Counted from the first letter of the stretch, positions 6,044 to 15,384 are shown. The stretch is DNA of 24,551 nucleotides from Deltaproteobacteria bacterium (GCA_947483545.1 CANKNP010000025.1:1-24551), one strand, 5' to 3'. The notes: generated from the letters alone by a model not told the origin. Translations and numbers: made by a program.

Positions 6044-8441
6044 GCAGATCCGCGCCTGGGTCAGCCGCAGACCCATCGCCCGCTACGGTGCGCTGACCCT
6101 GGTCTGCTTGAGCAGCGCGTTGTTCATGACCGACTTCTCGGGGCCCCCCGATCTCGACCTTTCGAAGGGAGAGGTTGCGCCCTACGACATCGTCGCGCCG
6201 GTCTCCTACACCTTTCAGGACGACGCCGCGACCGGCGAGCGAGAGGCCCTCGCCGAGCTGCAAATCGACCCGGTGTATGAGGCGGATCTCACCGCGCTGA
6301 AGCGGATCGAGAACCGGGTGATGCAGGCCTTCGACATGGCGAGGCGGCGCTATGCGGCAGAGGTGGGCGCGCGGACGGGTCCTGCGCGTCCCGAGGTCAC
6401 CGACCCGCTGCTCATCGACTTTGTCGCTGCCCTCGATCTGAAGGTCGAGCCGGACGAGGTGCGGGCTTTTGCGACGGAGGGGTTCACCACGACGGCCGAG
6501 GACATCACGCTCGAGCTGCTTGGCGTGGCCATGCGCAGAAATGTGGTGGCAGATCGCGCGGATTTGCCGTCGCCCGCCCGCAGGATCACCGTGCGAAATC
6601 TGCTCGGTGGCGAGGAGGTGGATGAGCTGGTGATCGAGGAGTACGCCCAGATTCGGACGCCCGAGGAGGCCCGGCAAGCGGTCACCCTCTACGTGCTTGA
6701 GCGCTTCGCGGGGAGCCAGCACCCCGAGGTGGTCAAGGCCGCGGCGACCATCGCGCGCGCCGGCGTTCGACCGAACTTCCGATTCGACCCGGTGATGTGG
6801 GGCTTGCGGCAGGCTCAGGCCCGAGAAGCCGTGCCGCCTGTCGAGGTCCAGGTCCGCAGAGGGACCCGCGTCGTGCGCGCGGGCGACGTCGTCTCTGAAC
6901 CGCAGGTGCAGATGCTCCGGGCGCTCGCGACCTATCACCAGGGCGGTGGCAGGCTGATCTTCGGGGCCTGGCTTGCTTACGTGGTCATGCTGGTGGTGAC
7001 AGCGCTCGGGTTTGCGCGCGCGACGATCCGCAAGTTCCCGCAGAAGGATCTGGAGCTCTACGCGATGGGCGGCGTGCTCGTGGCCGTGCTCGGCGTCTCG
7101 CGGATCCTGGCGGCGGCGGCGGCGGCGTACGTCGTGCCTGGTCTGGACGCCTCCGGGCTGGCGCTTCTAGCGCCAGTGGCCGCAGGGGCGATGATCATCC
7201 GGGTGCTCGTGAACAGTGAGAGCGCGCTCGTTTGGACCGTGGTCGCGTCGATGTGCTGCGCCGCGATGGCCGACCAGACCGCGCTCTCGGCGGTCTACTA
7301 CTTGATCACTGCCCTCGCGTCGGCGGCGGGGGTCGGTCAGGCCCGGGAGCGGCTCGCCGTCGTGCGTGCGGGCTTGCAAGCAGGGGTCTTGGGCGCTGGC
7401 GCGGTCGTGCTGATGCAGCTCGTCCGCAGCCAGGGGCCAGGCACCACGGGGCTGCCGGACCCGATGCTGGTGCTCACGCTGCTCTCCATCGCGTTCGGAG
7501 CGGGATTTTTGAACGCCGCGCTCGCTCTCCTCGCGATTCCGGCGTTCGAGGTTTTCGGGTTCACGACCGACTACAAACTCTTGGAGCTGTCGAACCTCAA
7601 CCATCCGCTCTTGCGCCAGCTCATGCTCCGCGCGCCCGGGACCTACCACCACTCCGCGATCGTCGGATCGCTCTCCGAAGCCGCCTGCGAGGCCATCGGC
7701 GCCAACGCGCTCCTCGCCCGCGTCGCCTGCTATTTCCACGACATCGGCAAAGGGCTCAAACCCCAGTATTTTGTGGAAAACCAAAGGGACTCTGGCAACC
7801 GTCACGACCGGCTCTCGCCTGAGCACTCTGCGCAGCTCATCATCGGCCACGTGCGCGAAGGGGCGGTGCTCGCCGAGCAGCACAAGCTCCCCAAGCCCAT
7901 CGTGGACCAGATCTTCATGCACCACGGCACGGGGATCATCCAGTATTTTTATGCCCGAGCCAAAGAGCAGGCCGGTCCCGAGGACGTGATCGACGAGGCG
8001 CTTTACCGCTACCCGGGGCCCAAGCCCGACTCTCGGGAGGCCGGCGTCATCATGCTCGCCGACAAAGTGGAGGCCGCGTGCCGCACCATCAAGGATCCCA
8101 GCGAGGCGCGAATCCGGGCGATGATCCAGCAGATCGTCAACAGCGTGATGGCCGATGGCCAGTTGGAGGAGTGCCCGCTCACGCTCAAAGAGCTGTACCA
8201 GATCGCGGAGAGTTTTACGATGGTGCTCCTGGGCATTTACCACCACCGAATTGAATATCCCTCGACCGCCGCCATCTCATCGGGCAAGGGCCGATTTGTC
8301 CCGGTGCCAAAGCAAGGCGCCATTACGCTTGAGATCATGAACCCCTTGTTTCCGCCGCCTGCGGGGAGCCAAAAAACCGTGGATTACGAATCCGCAGATC
8401 AATTGCCGGGCGTGGTGCCGCCCGAAACGGACGACAGTTGA
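6027..8441 (+). CDS. pgpH: 7TM-HD cyclic-di-AMP phosphodiesterase (PgpH)
   Basis: A GTG at 6027, 17 bp inside phoH, gives 804 residues of PgpH architecture. Transmembrane helix 1 lies at about 19-35 (YGALTLVCLSSALFM). An extracytoplasmic 7TMR-HDED domain follows, containing SYTFQDD and RRGTRVVRAGDVVSEPQ. A seven-helix membrane region spans about 310-505. The cytoplasmic HD phosphohydrolase has HHSAIVGSLSEAA (541-553), the HD pair H571-D572 in FHDIGKG, RLSPEHSAQLIIGHV, and an LADKVEAACR aspartate. All metal-binding motifs appear intact. The family hydrolyses cyclic-di-AMP to pApA. Placement between phoH and ybeY is widely conserved. An ATG further upstream in the frame would bury most of the N-terminus in phoH coding sequence and was not used. 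Confidence 0.92.
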   Translation: MASAAEQIRAWVSRRPIARYGALTLVCLSSALFMTDFSGPPDLDLSKGEVAPYDIVAPVSYTFQDDAATGEREALAELQIDPVYEADLTALKRIENRVMQAFDMARRRYAAEVGARTGPARPEVTDPLLIDFVAALDLKVEPDEVRAFATEGFTTTAEDITLELLGVAMRRNVVADRADLPSPARRITVRNLLGGEEVDELVIEEYAQIRTPEEARQAVTLYVLERFAGSQHPEVVKAAATIARAGVRPNFRFDPVMWGLRQAQAREAVPPVEVQVRRGTRVVRAGDVVSEPQVQMLRALATYHQGGGRLIFGAWLAYVVMLVVTALGFARATIRKFPQKDLELYAMGGVLVAVLGVSRILAAAAAAYVVPGLDASGLALLAPVAAGAMIIRVLVNSESALVWTVVASMCCAAMADQTALSAVYYLITALASAAGVGQARERLAVVRAGLQAGVLGAGAVVLMQLVRSQGPGTTGLPDPMLVLTLLSIAFGAGFLNAALALLAIPAFEVFGFTTDYKLLELSNLNHPLLRQLMLRAPGTYHHSAIVGSLSEAACEAIGANALLARVACYFHDIGKGLKPQYFVENQRDSGNRHDRLSPEHSAQLIIGHVREGAVLAEQHKLPKPIVDQIFMHHGTGIIQYFYARAKEQAGPEDVIDEALYRYPGPKPDSREAGVIMLADKVEAACRTIKDPSEARIRAMIQQIVNSVMADGQLEECPLTLKELYQIAESFTMVLLGIYHHRIEYPSTAAISSGKGRFVPVPKQGAITLEIMNPLFPPPAGSQKTVDYESADQLPGVVPPETDDS

Positions 8442-8905
8442 TCGCCCTGCGCTGTGAAGGCGGTGACTGGCCGGACGCCGCGCTGATCGCCGACGCCGAG
8501 CGGCTCATGACCTACGCGGATCTTGCCTCGGGCGAGCTCTCGTTGGTCCTGTGCGATGATTTGTTCATTGCCGAGCTGAACCGGACCTGGCGCGGCGTGG
8601 ACGGCCCGACAGACGTGCTCTCGTTCGCGATGGGCGAGGGCGAAGACAGCGAGCTGAACCCCGACGTGCTGGGCGACGTCGTGATTTCGATGGACACCGC
8701 CGCACGGCAGGCGTCCGAGCTTGGACACGGCGTGGATCATGAGGTCCGCGTGCTGCTCATCCACGGGTTTCTGCACCTGCTCGGCTACGATCACATCGAG
8801 CCGGACGACGCAGTCGAGATGCGCGAGGCGGAAGACCGGATGCTCACGATGCTCGGCGGGGAGGGGGCCGGGCTGGTCGGGCGGGCCGGAGACGCTGCGG
8901 GCTGA
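8438..8905 (+). CDS. ybeY: Endoribonuclease YbeY
   Basis: This 155-residue protein carries the YbeY zinc motif H-x3-H-x5-H as HGFLHLLGYDH (H109, H113, H119). It also has the family stretches ELNRTWRGVDGPTDVLSF and LGDVVISMDTAA. The start is a TTG at 8438 that overlaps the pgpH stop as TTGA, so translation is coupled. YbeY is a single-strand-specific RNase needed for 16S rRNA 3'-end maturation and ribosome quality control, and is commonly encoded next to PhoH/YbeZ. The C-terminal tail is Gly/Ala-rich. Confidence 0.94.
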   Translation: MIALRCEGGDWPDAALIADAERLMTYADLASGELSLVLCDDLFIAELNRTWRGVDGPTDVLSFAMGEGEDSELNPDVLGDVVISMDTAARQASELGHGVDHEVRVLLIHGFLHLLGYDHIEPDDAVEMREAEDRMLTMLGGEGAGLVGRAGDAAG

Positions 8906-8957
8906 GGGGCGGCTCGGGGCCATCTGCGGGGGCAACTCGTGGCCGTGAAACGCCGCT

Positions 8958-10796
8958 TCACACCACCAAAACCCCCAGCCGCCGCGCCAAGTCCCCCTTG
9001 TCCACCGCCTTCGCGAGCGCCTCCTCGGGGGCGACCTTTCGCGCCTGCACGAGCTTGGCCAGCTCTTCGTTGAGCGTCTGGTTGCCCAGCGCCTTTCCGG
9101 TGCTCATCGACGTCGCGATCTGCTGGGTCTTGCCCTCCCGGATCAGGTTCGCCACGGCGAGGCTTGACACCAGGATCTCCAACGCCGCGACCCGTCCTCC
9201 CCCGATCTTTCGGCAGAGTGTCTGTGCGATGACCCCCTTCAGGACGTCGCCCAGCGTGGCGCGCACCTGCGCCTGTTGCTCCGGTGGGAACAAGTTTACG
9301 ATCCGGTCCACGGTGCTGATCGCGGTGGCGGTGTGGAGCGTTCCAAACACGAGGTGACCTGTGTTGGCGGTCTCGAGCGCGAGGGAGACCGTCTCCAAGT
9401 CTCGCATCTCCCCGACGAGCACAATGTCAGGATCCTCCCGCAGCGCTGCTTTGAGCGCGCGGGCGAAGCTGTTGGTGTGGGAGCCCACCTCCCGCTGGTT
9501 CACCAGCGATTTTCGGCTCGGATGCACGAACTCGATGGGATCTTCCAGCGTGATGATGTGCGCCCGGCGCTCACGGTTGATGATGTCAACCATCGCCGCG
9601 AGCGTTGTTGACTTGCCGCTCCCGGTCGGCCCCGTGACCAAAACAAGCCCCTTCGGATGCTCACAAAGGGTGCGGGCCACCGGCGGGAGGCCGAGCTGGT
9701 CGAAGCTCAGGATTTTGTCCGGGATCTGCCGTAGCACGGCGCACACGCCACCATGATCGCGGAACAGGTTCGTACGAAAGCGGGCAGTTCCCGGTAGCGC
9801 GTACGCGAAGTCGGCGTCGTTATCCTTCTCGAACGCCATCTTCGCCCGTTCGTCCATCACCGGGCGGAGCAACTCCAGCACTTCATTTGGACCGAGGGGA
9901 GGGGCGTCGGCGAGCTCGTGGATCTCCCCGTCGATACGCCAACGGGGGCGGTGCATCCCTGAGAGATGCAGGTCGGAGGCGCCTTCCGCGACCATGCGGC
10001 GCAGCAGCGCATCGAGGCGCGGAGAGCCGCCGGTGGGGTGCGCCGTGGGGGCGAACGTGTCGGGCGCGTCGGGCTTGGACCACTGCTCATCGCCGGCGAG
10101 GCCCTTCAGCGCGGCGTCCCAGACCGAAACGGGGATGCGGCTGGTCTTGAGCTCCGAGCTGGGCAGGTTCTGGCGGATCGCCGCGAGCGCGGAGGGGGTG
10201 GGCTCGTCCACGAAGCCGACGCTCACGTTGTTGCCTTCTGCGCGCAGCGGGAGGACCCGGAAGCGCTGAAGGACGGCGAGCGGCAGCAGCACGGCCGCAG
10301 CAGGATCCGCGGGGCGCTCGGGCGGCTCGTCGTAGCTCACGAGCAGGGTGTTTGAGGTCGCGGCGACGCGCTGGGCCAGGACCCGACACAACGAGGCCGA
10401 GAACGCGGGGATGCCCTGCGTCATGGCCGCGAAGACCTTGGCTTCGAAGCGCACGGCTTCGACGGGCTCGGTCGCCACGGCCGAGGCGGTGCGAGGCTGG
10501 GAGAGCAGGACGCCAAGCTCGCCGAGCACGCTCACAGGCTTGAACGTCGTGACCTCGATCGCCAGCCCGTTCTTGCCGTTCACCCGGATCGAGACGGAGC
10601 CGGTCAAAAGCACGAAGAAGGCGTCCGAGGGCGCGCCCTGCTCCATCACGGTCTCGCCGGCGTCAAACCGGCAATGACTGCCATGCGAGAGCACCTGGTT
10701 GAGCTGGTGCTGGGTCAAGCCGCGGAAGATCGGCGACAGGCAGATGATCGGGATGGCATCCCGGAGGAGGTTGCCTTCGAGGGGGGTGGTTTGCAT
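8958..10796 (-). CDS. cNMP-binding domain / PilT-like secretion ATPase fusion
   Basis: This 612-residue protein has three parts. Residues about 20-150 are a cyclic-nucleotide-binding domain with the phosphate-binding cassette GELGVLLSQPRTASA (92-106), including the cAMP-contacting E93 and R102. Residues about 165-235 look like the N-terminal domain of GspE/PilB/MshE ATPases. Residues about 255-612 form a PilT-type hexameric ATPase with GASDLHLSG (272-280), Walker A GPTGSGKS (389-396), Asp box ITLEDPIEFVH, Walker B DPDIVLVGEMRD (455-466) and His box GHLVFGTLHTA. PilT proteins power pilus retraction. The cNMP domain implies control by cAMP or cGMP, and a class III cyclase is encoded about 5 kb away. 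It sits 18 bp after the stop of the long secreted-protein ORF on the same strand. Confidence 0.9.
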   Translation of the reverse strand: MQTTPLEGNLLRDAIPIICLSPIFRGLTQHQLNQVLSHGSHCRFDAGETVMEQGAPSDAFFVLLTGSVSIRVNGKNGLAIEVTTFKPVSVLGELGVLLSQPRTASAVATEPVEAVRFEAKVFAAMTQGIPAFSASLCRVLAQRVAATSNTLLVSYDEPPERPADPAAAVLLPLAVLQRFRVLPLRAEGNNVSVGFVDEPTPSALAAIRQNLPSSELKTSRIPVSVWDAALKGLAGDEQWSKPDAPDTFAPTAHPTGGSPRLDALLRRMVAEGASDLHLSGMHRPRWRIDGEIHELADAPPLGPNEVLELLRPVMDERAKMAFEKDNDADFAYALPGTARFRTNLFRDHGGVCAVLRQIPDKILSFDQLGLPPVARTLCEHPKGLVLVTGPTGSGKSTTLAAMVDIINRERRAHIITLEDPIEFVHPSRKSLVNQREVGSHTNSFARALKAALREDPDIVLVGEMRDLETVSLALETANTGHLVFGTLHTATAISTVDRIVNLFPPEQQAQVRATLGDVLKGVIAQTLCRKIGGGRVAALEILVSSLAVANLIREGKTQQIATSMSTGKALGNQTLNEELAKLVQARKVAPEEALAKAVDKGDLARRLGVLVV

Positions 10797-10814
10797 GTGA
10801 GAGCTTATCCGGGT

Positions 10815-13031
10815 CTACCTCGCGTGAAACCCCGTCTCCCCGTCCCCGTCCACCGCGCCCCCGTGCTCGTCGTCCGTGCCATTCCAGGCGATCCCGAAGG
10901 AGCTGTTGTCGGCCGGGGCGCGGGTGGTGTCGTCGGAGGGCCAGGTGTAGGTGTCGGTGTCGCCGCCGCTGTCCATGAAGAGCGCGTTGGAACCTGTGTA
11001 GTCGGCACGGGCCTCACACTCGCCCGAGTGGTTTCCAAGCCCCGTCGAGTAGTTGCTGCTCACCAGGTAGGTGTCACTGCCGTCGTTGTCCACATACACG
11101 CCGCGGCCCTGGCAATTGCTGGCTCCAAGCGCCAGGCCCGGCACGACGAGCGTGTCGTTGCCGGACTCATCGATGAGCACCCCGCTGGAATAGTCATGCC
11201 CTGCCCCGAGCATCATGTAGTTGGGCGTAAAGTTGGTGTTGTGACTGTCATCACCGCCGCCGTCGATCAGCGCGGCGAGGGCGAAGTGGGCCGCCCCGCC
11301 TTGCGCGTAGTAGAGCGAGTCGTAGGTGTCATTGCCATCGGCGTCGGAGAGCAGGCCGGTGCCCTCCCAATAGCCGGTGCCTTGGGCGAACACGCCGGCT
11401 GTGTAGGTGTCATCCCCGCCGCCGTCGCGCAACATCCCGAGGCCTCCAGCCAACCAGACGCTGACGCTGTCGCCGCGGAAGCCGAAGCCGGCGCCCTGGG
11501 TGAACGACAGGCTGCCCTCGCCATTCGGGAGCTGCGCCGCAAAATACAACGTCGTACCCCCGTAGTTGTCGCCGGGATCCGACCAGTAGACGTCCGCGCC
11601 GGGGCCGGCATCCGCGAGCAGACCGCCGCTGCCGACGTAGCCAAAACCCTGGGAGAACACCCAGGCGTTGTAGTGGTCGTTTCCATCGCCGTCCAACAGA
11701 AGGCCGAGGCCGAAGATCCCGGCGCCTTGAACCCCGGCTTCGCCGGCGTACACGTCGTCTCCAGCTTGATCGTAGAGCACGCCGACGCCGATGCTGCCAT
11801 ACCCCTGGCTCATGCGGAGCGAGGCGTAGCTGTCGCTCTCCGTGCCGAGGTCCATGAGAATGCCGATGCCGTACCGGCCCGACCCCTGCCGCCCGATATC
11901 CGACGCGGAGATGTCGGCCCCGCCCGAGGATTGCCGCCCGCCTTCGTCGGAGACCAGCGTGCCGGCTTGATCGCCGGGGTCTGGGACCTCGACGTACCCG
12001 TAGGTGTCGGTGCCGCCCAAGTCAACGACGACAGACACCGGGTTGTCTTTGTCGAACGTCGCGCCGGTGGTGCCGAGCCAGGTGTCGTTCCCGCCGAGAT
12101 CCAGATGGAAGAGCGTGGCGCCATCGCTGTCGTCGTGGGTGTCGTCCCCGGATCCCGTGATGCGGAGGGCGCCCGCGGCGGTGTGGACCACCCAGGAGGT
12201 ATCCCCCCCGGCGAAGGCGGACAGATCGGCGTTTTCAATCGCAAAGGCGATGGCGCGGGCGTGGATTGCGAACATGGCCCGGGGACCGTCCTCGTCGCGG
12301 TACCACTTCTGGAACCACTTCAGCTCGTCCGCATTGGCGACATCCGGCGTGTAGGTGCGCCCGGCGATGACGAGGCCCCCGGCCTGGTTGAAGAGGTTGT
12401 TCGCCGTGAGATAGCCGCCGTCCTCGACCTCCGCGTCCAAGGTCGCGCGCAGGTCCACGGCGTCGGCCAGCGCCGAAACGATCGGGGAGAGCGCCGCAGC
12501 GAGGGTTGGATCCAACGCAGCGGCAGACGATGCGGCGTCTTCGTCGAGGTCCGGAAAACGGCCGAGGAGCGTGGCCAGATCGGTGTGATCGTCGGGGGGG
12601 TCACCGGTCAACTCGACGTCTACGTGCTGGGCCCAGGCGGCGATGGCGGAGGCGACGGGGTGGGGTGTCGCGAGCGCTACGTCGATGTCGGACTGAACCT
12701 GACCGTTGAAGCAGGGTACTTGCTCCGGGTCGTGGTGCACTTCCAGGAACCAGGAGAGCACGAAGGGGTTGTCCACGAGGTCGCCCCAGATGGTCCACTC
12801 GCTGTCCGCGTAGCCGAAGTCCTCGCGAGCGATGTCGGCGTTGGCGAGCGCCTCGTCGAGGAGCGCAGCGTCCCCGCCCGGCGCGCAGTCAATGGCGGCG
12901 GCGCCCTCGTCCCAGACGGGGGGAGGGGAGGCGGTGTCGCCGCTGTCCACGGGCGTGTCGGAGGGCTTGTGCTTGCAGGCGACGAGGGCGAGGAGGAGGA
13001 GGGTGGTGAGGGCACGTGGGCGCGGGTTCAA
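10815..13031 (-). CDS. Alternative internal gene: lipoprotein with RTX-like acidic repeats (738 aa)
   Basis: An in-frame TTG at 13031 gives a textbook lipoprotein signal: [20 protein letters not shown] with the cysteine at residue 19, then a Ser/Asp/Thr-rich linker (VDSGDTA). That an exact signal peptide sits here argues that this is a gene in its own right, separate from the TSP3 protein. Residues about 40-280 are unrecognised. From about residue 295 onward come about ten repeats of about 30 residues with pattern G-[ND]-D-x-Y-x6-QG-x-G-x4-G-x-G-x-L-x-D, for example [11 protein letters not shown] and [10 protein letters not shown]. The GGxGxDxx element resembles calcium-binding RTX beta-roll units, but with longer spacing. 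Function unknown; probably a calcium-stabilised surface protein. The stop (TAG) is 18 bp before the PilT-like gene. Confidence 0.5.
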   Translation of the reverse strand: MNPRPRALTTLLLLALVACKHKPSDTPVDSGDTASPPPVWDEGAAAIDCAPGGDAALLDEALANADIAREDFGYADSEWTIWGDLVDNPFVLSWFLEVHHDPEQVPCFNGQVQSDIDVALATPHPVASAIAAWAQHVDVELTGDPPDDHTDLATLLGRFPDLDEDAASSAAALDPTLAAALSPIVSALADAVDLRATLDAEVEDGGYLTANNLFNQAGGLVIAGRTYTPDVANADELKWFQKWYRDEDGPRAMFAIHARAIAFAIENADLSAFAGGDTSWVVHTAAGALRITGSGDDTHDDSDGATLFHLDLGGNDTWLGTTGATFDKDNPVSVVVDLGGTDTYGYVEVPDPGDQAGTLVSDEGGRQSSGGADISASDIGRQGSGRYGIGILMDLGTESDSYASLRMSQGYGSIGVGVLYDQAGDDVYAGEAGVQGAGIFGLGLLLDGDGNDHYNAWVFSQGFGYVGSGGLLADAGPGADVYWSDPGDNYGGTTLYFAAQLPNGEGSLSFTQGAGFGFRGDSVSVWLAGGLGMLRDGGGDDTYTAGVFAQGTGYWEGTGLLSDADGNDTYDSLYYAQGGAAHFALAALIDGGGDDSHNTNFTPNYMMLGAGHDYSSGVLIDESGNDTLVVPGLALGASNCQGRGVYVDNDGSDTYLVSSNYSTGLGNHSGECEARADYTGSNALFMDSGGDTDTYTWPSDDTTRAPADNSSFGIAWNGTDDEHGGAVDGDGETGFHAR

Positions 13032-14402
13032 GACCGGCGGGGAGCCCTCATCCGCCCGCGCGTACGCGGGCACCTTCTCCCGGAGGGAGAAGGGGAGAAC
13101 CGCTCGTTGACCCCGGCGACGACGCGCGAGGAGGGCGCCGACGGTCACCAACGCGGCCGCCCCCGCCCCGCCGTTTCCCGTGCCCACGCTCGTGCAGCTC
13201 AAGCCGCCGCCGCCCTGCCACATCCCCGGTACACCTGTGTCCGCGGGGGCGCTGTCCACTCCATCGGAGTCCGACACCTCCGAGTCCCCCGTTTCGACCG
13301 GCTCGGCCGTGTCGTCCCCGCCCTTCACGGTGTCTTGCGGCTCTCCGGTGTCGTCGATTTCGTCCGAGATGTCATCGTCTTCATTCAACGGATCGGTCCC
13401 TGCCGCCACCTCGTCGCCATCGTTCACGCTGCCGCCGTCGGTGTCGGGGTTGTTTGGATCGGTCTGCATGTCCACTTCCTCGCCGTCTGAGAGGCCGTCG
13501 CCATCGGTGTCGGCGACGTCCGGGTTGGTGCCATACACGTCGGTCTCGTCCGTGTCGGAGAGCCCATCGCCGTCGCGGTCCGCGATCGGCACGTCGTCGC
13601 TGCCGTCGAGCGGGTCGGTGTCGTTGAGCAGCAGCTCGGTGCCGTCATCGACGCTGCCGCCGTCGGTGTCGGACGAAGTTGGGTCCGTGAGCGTCGTGTT
13701 CACCTCGGTCCCATCGGCGAGCTCGTCGCCGTCGGTGTCGTAGGCGTTCGGGTCGGTCGAATGGGTCTCGACCTCCTCCCCATCGGAGAGCCCGTCGCCG
13801 TCGGTGTCGTCGGCGTTCGGGTCGGTCAGGTAGACCAGCACCTCTTCGCCGTCCAAGAGTCCGTCGCCGTCGGTGTCGGTGGCCAGTGGGTCGGTGAACG
13901 TCTCCTCGACCTCCTCCCCGTCCGAGAGCCCGTCGCCATCGCTGTCGGCGACGTTGGGATCCGTGCCGTAGATGCCCGTCTCTTCGATGTCCGTGAGACC
14001 GTCGTCATCCGCATCGTCGTCCACAGGCGGCACGTCGTCGGTCGGGTCCAACGGGTCGGTGCCCTCGATCAGGACCTCGGCGCCGTCGCTCACCGATCCG
14101 CCGTCCGTGTCGGCGAGCAGCGGATCGGTCGCCGCGTCCGTGACCTCGAACCCATCGTCCAGGCCGTCGCCATCGGTGTCGGCGACCGTCGGGTCGGTCC
14201 CATAGACCGCCGCCTCCTCGCCGTCTGTCAGGCCATCCCCGTCCGTGTCCGCGAGGAGGGGATCCGTCTGTGTATCAGCGACCTCCTCGCCGTCGGTGAG
14301 CCCGTCCCCATCTGTGTCGTCGAGCAGCGGGTAGACCACCACGTCGGCGGCCAACGCCCATCGGGGGAGGGCGAGGGCGAGGAGGGCCGGGGCGAAGCGC
14401 AT
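10815..14402 (-). CDS. Long secreted ORF: TSP3-repeat MYXO-CTERM protein continuous with a beta-roll-like lipoprotein
   Basis: The ORF is uninterrupted for 1195 codons from the ATG at 14402, chosen because it gives a signal peptide ([19 protein letters not shown]); frame extension upstream lacks one. Residues 29 to about 345 hold 13 calcium-binding thrombospondin-type-3-like repeats with core DTDGDGLxDGEE and period about 23 residues. An acidic Asp/Gly/Thr linker and a MYXO-CTERM-like tag follow: a Gly-rich stretch, SCTSV, a hydrophobic helix and [10 protein letters not shown], about 13109-13225. Such tags normally end the protein, yet the frame runs on through a hairpin-rich spacer into a second exported protein with its own lipobox. 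Read-through or fusion, loss of a stop, or two genes with an internal start are all possible. The internal-start alternative is listed separately. It is probably exported to the outer membrane or cell surface. Confidence 0.65.
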   Translation of the reverse strand: MRFAPALLALALPRWALAADVVVYPLLDDTDGDGLTDGEEVADTQTDPLLADTDGDGLTDGEEAAVYGTDPTVADTDGDGLDDGFEVTDAATDPLLADTDGGSVSDGAEVLIEGTDPLDPTDDVPPVDDDADDDGLTDIEETGIYGTDPNVADSDGDGLSDGEEVEETFTDPLATDTDGDGLLDGEEVLVYLTDPNADDTDGDGLSDGEEVETHSTDPNAYDTDGDELADGTEVNTTLTDPTSSDTDGGSVDDGTELLLNDTDPLDGSDDVPIADRDGDGLSDTDETDVYGTNPDVADTDGDGLSDGEEVDMQTDPNNPDTDGGSVNDGDEVAAGTDPLNEDDDISDEIDDTGEPQDTVKGGDDTAEPVETGDSEVSDSDGVDSAPADTGVPGMWQGGGGLSCTSVGTGNGGAGAAALVTVGALLARRRRGQRAVLPFSLREKVPAYARADEGSPPVLNPRPRALTTLLLLALVACKHKPSDTPVDSGDTASPPPVWDEGAAAIDCAPGGDAALLDEALANADIAREDFGYADSEWTIWGDLVDNPFVLSWFLEVHHDPEQVPCFNGQVQSDIDVALATPHPVASAIAAWAQHVDVELTGDPPDDHTDLATLLGRFPDLDEDAASSAAALDPTLAAALSPIVSALADAVDLRATLDAEVEDGGYLTANNLFNQAGGLVIAGRTYTPDVANADELKWFQKWYRDEDGPRAMFAIHARAIAFAIENADLSAFAGGDTSWVVHTAAGALRITGSGDDTHDDSDGATLFHLDLGGNDTWLGTTGATFDKDNPVSVVVDLGGTDTYGYVEVPDPGDQAGTLVSDEGGRQSSGGADISASDIGRQGSGRYGIGILMDLGTESDSYASLRMSQGYGSIGVGVLYDQAGDDVYAGEAGVQGAGIFGLGLLLDGDGNDHYNAWVFSQGFGYVGSGGLLADAGPGADVYWSDPGDNYGGTTLYFAAQLPNGEGSLSFTQGAGFGFRGDSVSVWLAGGLGMLRDGGGDDTYTAGVFAQGTGYWEGTGLLSDADGNDTYDSLYYAQGGAAHFALAALIDGGGDDSHNTNFTPNYMMLGAGHDYSSGVLIDESGNDTLVVPGLALGASNCQGRGVYVDNDGSDTYLVSSNYSTGLGNHSGECEARADYTGSNALFMDSGGDTDTYTWPSDDTTRAPADNSSFGIAWNGTDDEHGGAVDGDGETGFHAR
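11035..12150 (-). repeat. Array of about ten 30-residue GxDxY-QGxG repeats
   Basis: The coding repeats are divergent in DNA but share the pattern glycine, Asn/Asp, Asp, x, Tyr, a QGxG turn and a hydrophobic GxGxLxD strand. One RTX-like turn per repeat is flanked by a longer strand-turn-strand, which suggests an extended solenoid or beta-roll that binds calcium at each Asp cluster. Boundaries are approximate. Confidence 0.55.
13045..13093. repeat. REP-like double-hairpin element between the two secreted-protein modules
   Basis: Two inverted repeats stand side by side: GCCCGCG (13054-13060) with CGCGGGC (13065-13071), and CCTTCTCCC (13073-13081) with GGGAGAAGG (13085-13093). The pair, flanked by CCCTCA, resembles the dispersed intergenic hairpin elements common in GC-rich proteobacterial genomes. 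It lies between the MYXO-CTERM tag and the lipoprotein signal, where an intergenic terminator would be expected, yet the reading frame passes through it as the [15 protein letters not shown] peptide. Confidence 0.6.
13374..14318 (-). repeat. Thirteen TSP3-like DxDGDG calcium-binding repeats
   Basis: The basic unit is about 23 residues (69 bp). The repeats fall into three groups of 4, 6 and 3 units. Each group closes with a variant DTDGGSV unit followed by TDPL and an Asp-rich break. Units 1-2, 6-8 and 12 are nearly canonical (DGDGLxDGEEV). The regular spacing also produces long spurious open frames on the opposite strand. Confidence 0.8.
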
Positions 14403-14457
14403 AGGGGAGGGTAACGTCGGGGGGAGGTTGGAGGGGGATCCCCCCGCGACGCCCGGG

Positions 14458-15384
14458 CTACCGCATCGCCACCATCGGCTCAAGCACGATCTCGACGCGG
14501 CGGTTGTTCGCGCGCCCCTCCGCGGTCGTGTTGTCGCCGATCGCCCGGGCCTCGCCGATACCCACGGCGCGCACACGGGAGGCGTCGTAGCCACGCGAGA
14601 TCAGGAAGCTACGAACGGCCTCCGCGCGGCGCTGTGAGAGCTCTACGTTGTACGCGTCCGAGCCCTGGGAGTCGGTGTGGCCCTCGACCAGGATCGAGCG
14701 CTCCTTGTTCTCGAGGAGCGCAGCGGCGACCTCTCCAAGGCGCGATGTTGCCTCGGGCAACAACGACGATTGGTCCGACAGGAACAGGACGCTGCCAGAC
14801 AGCGTGATCACGAGGCCCCGCGCCTCCTCCTTGACCGCGGCGAGCTTACTGAGCGCGAGGAGCGCAGCGCTGGCGCGGCTCTCAGCATCCAACCGGCTGC
14901 TCTCGGAGGCCCGGAGCTGGGCCTCAGTCTGGGCGCCGGCGCGGTTGGCCGCGGCCAGTTGCTCCTGGGTCAACGCGCCTGCGCTCTCCGCCGCGGCGAG
15001 ATCGGACTTGGAGGCCCCGAGCTGAGCCTTGGTGTCGAGCATGATCGCGTCCTGTGTGGACTGATACTGGGAGTTCGCGGCGGCGGTCTTCTTCTGCTCG
15101 CTCGCGGAGGCGGCCAGGGCTTGGGCGAGCTCCGCCTTGCGCTGGGCCACATACGCGAGATCCTGGGTGTGGTAGCCGCGGGGATCGTCCTTGAACGCAG
15201 CCTCGGCGGCGAGCAGCGCTTGGTGGGCCTTGTGAAGGTCGGCGGGGACGAGCGTTGCCGCAGGACCGGCGCTCACCGTGTCGTACGTGGTGCGCGCGTT
15301 GGCGAGCTCGGACGGAATGGTGGCCGCGCAGCCGACGAGCAGGGTGGAGGACAGGATCAAAGAGAGCCAAGAGGACGGGTTCAT
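14458..15384 (-). CDS. OmpA-family lipoprotein with DUF4398-like N-terminal region
   Basis: The 308-residue protein has a lipoprotein signal with lipobox LLVGC (Cys19). Residues about 25-110 resemble the DUF4398 helical region ([16 protein letters not shown], then [15 protein letters not shown]). An Ala/Gln/Glu-rich coiled coil spans about 95-185. The C-terminal OmpA peptidoglycan-binding domain (about 195-305) has [25 protein letters not shown] read in two parts, and ends [12 protein letters not shown] with the conserved arginines. It likely sits in the outer membrane and tethers it to peptidoglycan. Its ATG overlaps the stop of the small lipoprotein gene upstream as ATGA, so the two are translated together and may form one envelope complex. 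Confidence 0.9.
   Translation of the reverse strand: MNPSSWLSLILSSTLLVGCAATIPSELANARTTYDTVSAGPAATLVPADLHKAHQALLAAEAAFKDDPRGYHTQDLAYVAQRKAELAQALAASASEQKKTAAANSQYQSTQDAIMLDTKAQLGASKSDLAAAESAGALTQEQLAAANRAGAQTEAQLRASESSRLDAESRASAALLALSKLAAVKEEARGLVITLSGSVLFLSDQSSLLPEATSRLGEVAAALLENKERSILVEGHTDSQGSDAYNVELSQRRAEAVRSFLISRGYDASRVRAVGIGEARAIGDNTTAEGRANNRRVEIVLEPMVAMR

Noticed and set aside
8945..8961. Small inverted repeat GTGAA/TTCAC between ybeY and the PilT-like gene
   Set aside because: Only 5-bp arms, overlapping the PilT-like stop codon, without a T-tract; too weak to call a terminator.
10674..13490. 938-codon open frame on the plus strand
   Set aside because: It is antisense to the long secreted-protein ORF and the start of the PilT-like gene. 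Its composition (Val/Gly/Ala/Arg-rich, no domains) reflects the codon bias of the opposite strand.
13374..14318. Possible CRISPR-like array from the regular 69-bp spacing
   Set aside because: The period is explained by coding TSP3 repeats; the DNA repeats are imperfect and there are no unique spacers.
14433..14444. 12-bp palindrome of five G, AT, five C
   Set aside because: No loop and no T-tract; probably chance in GC-rich DNA between the OmpA and TSP3 genes.
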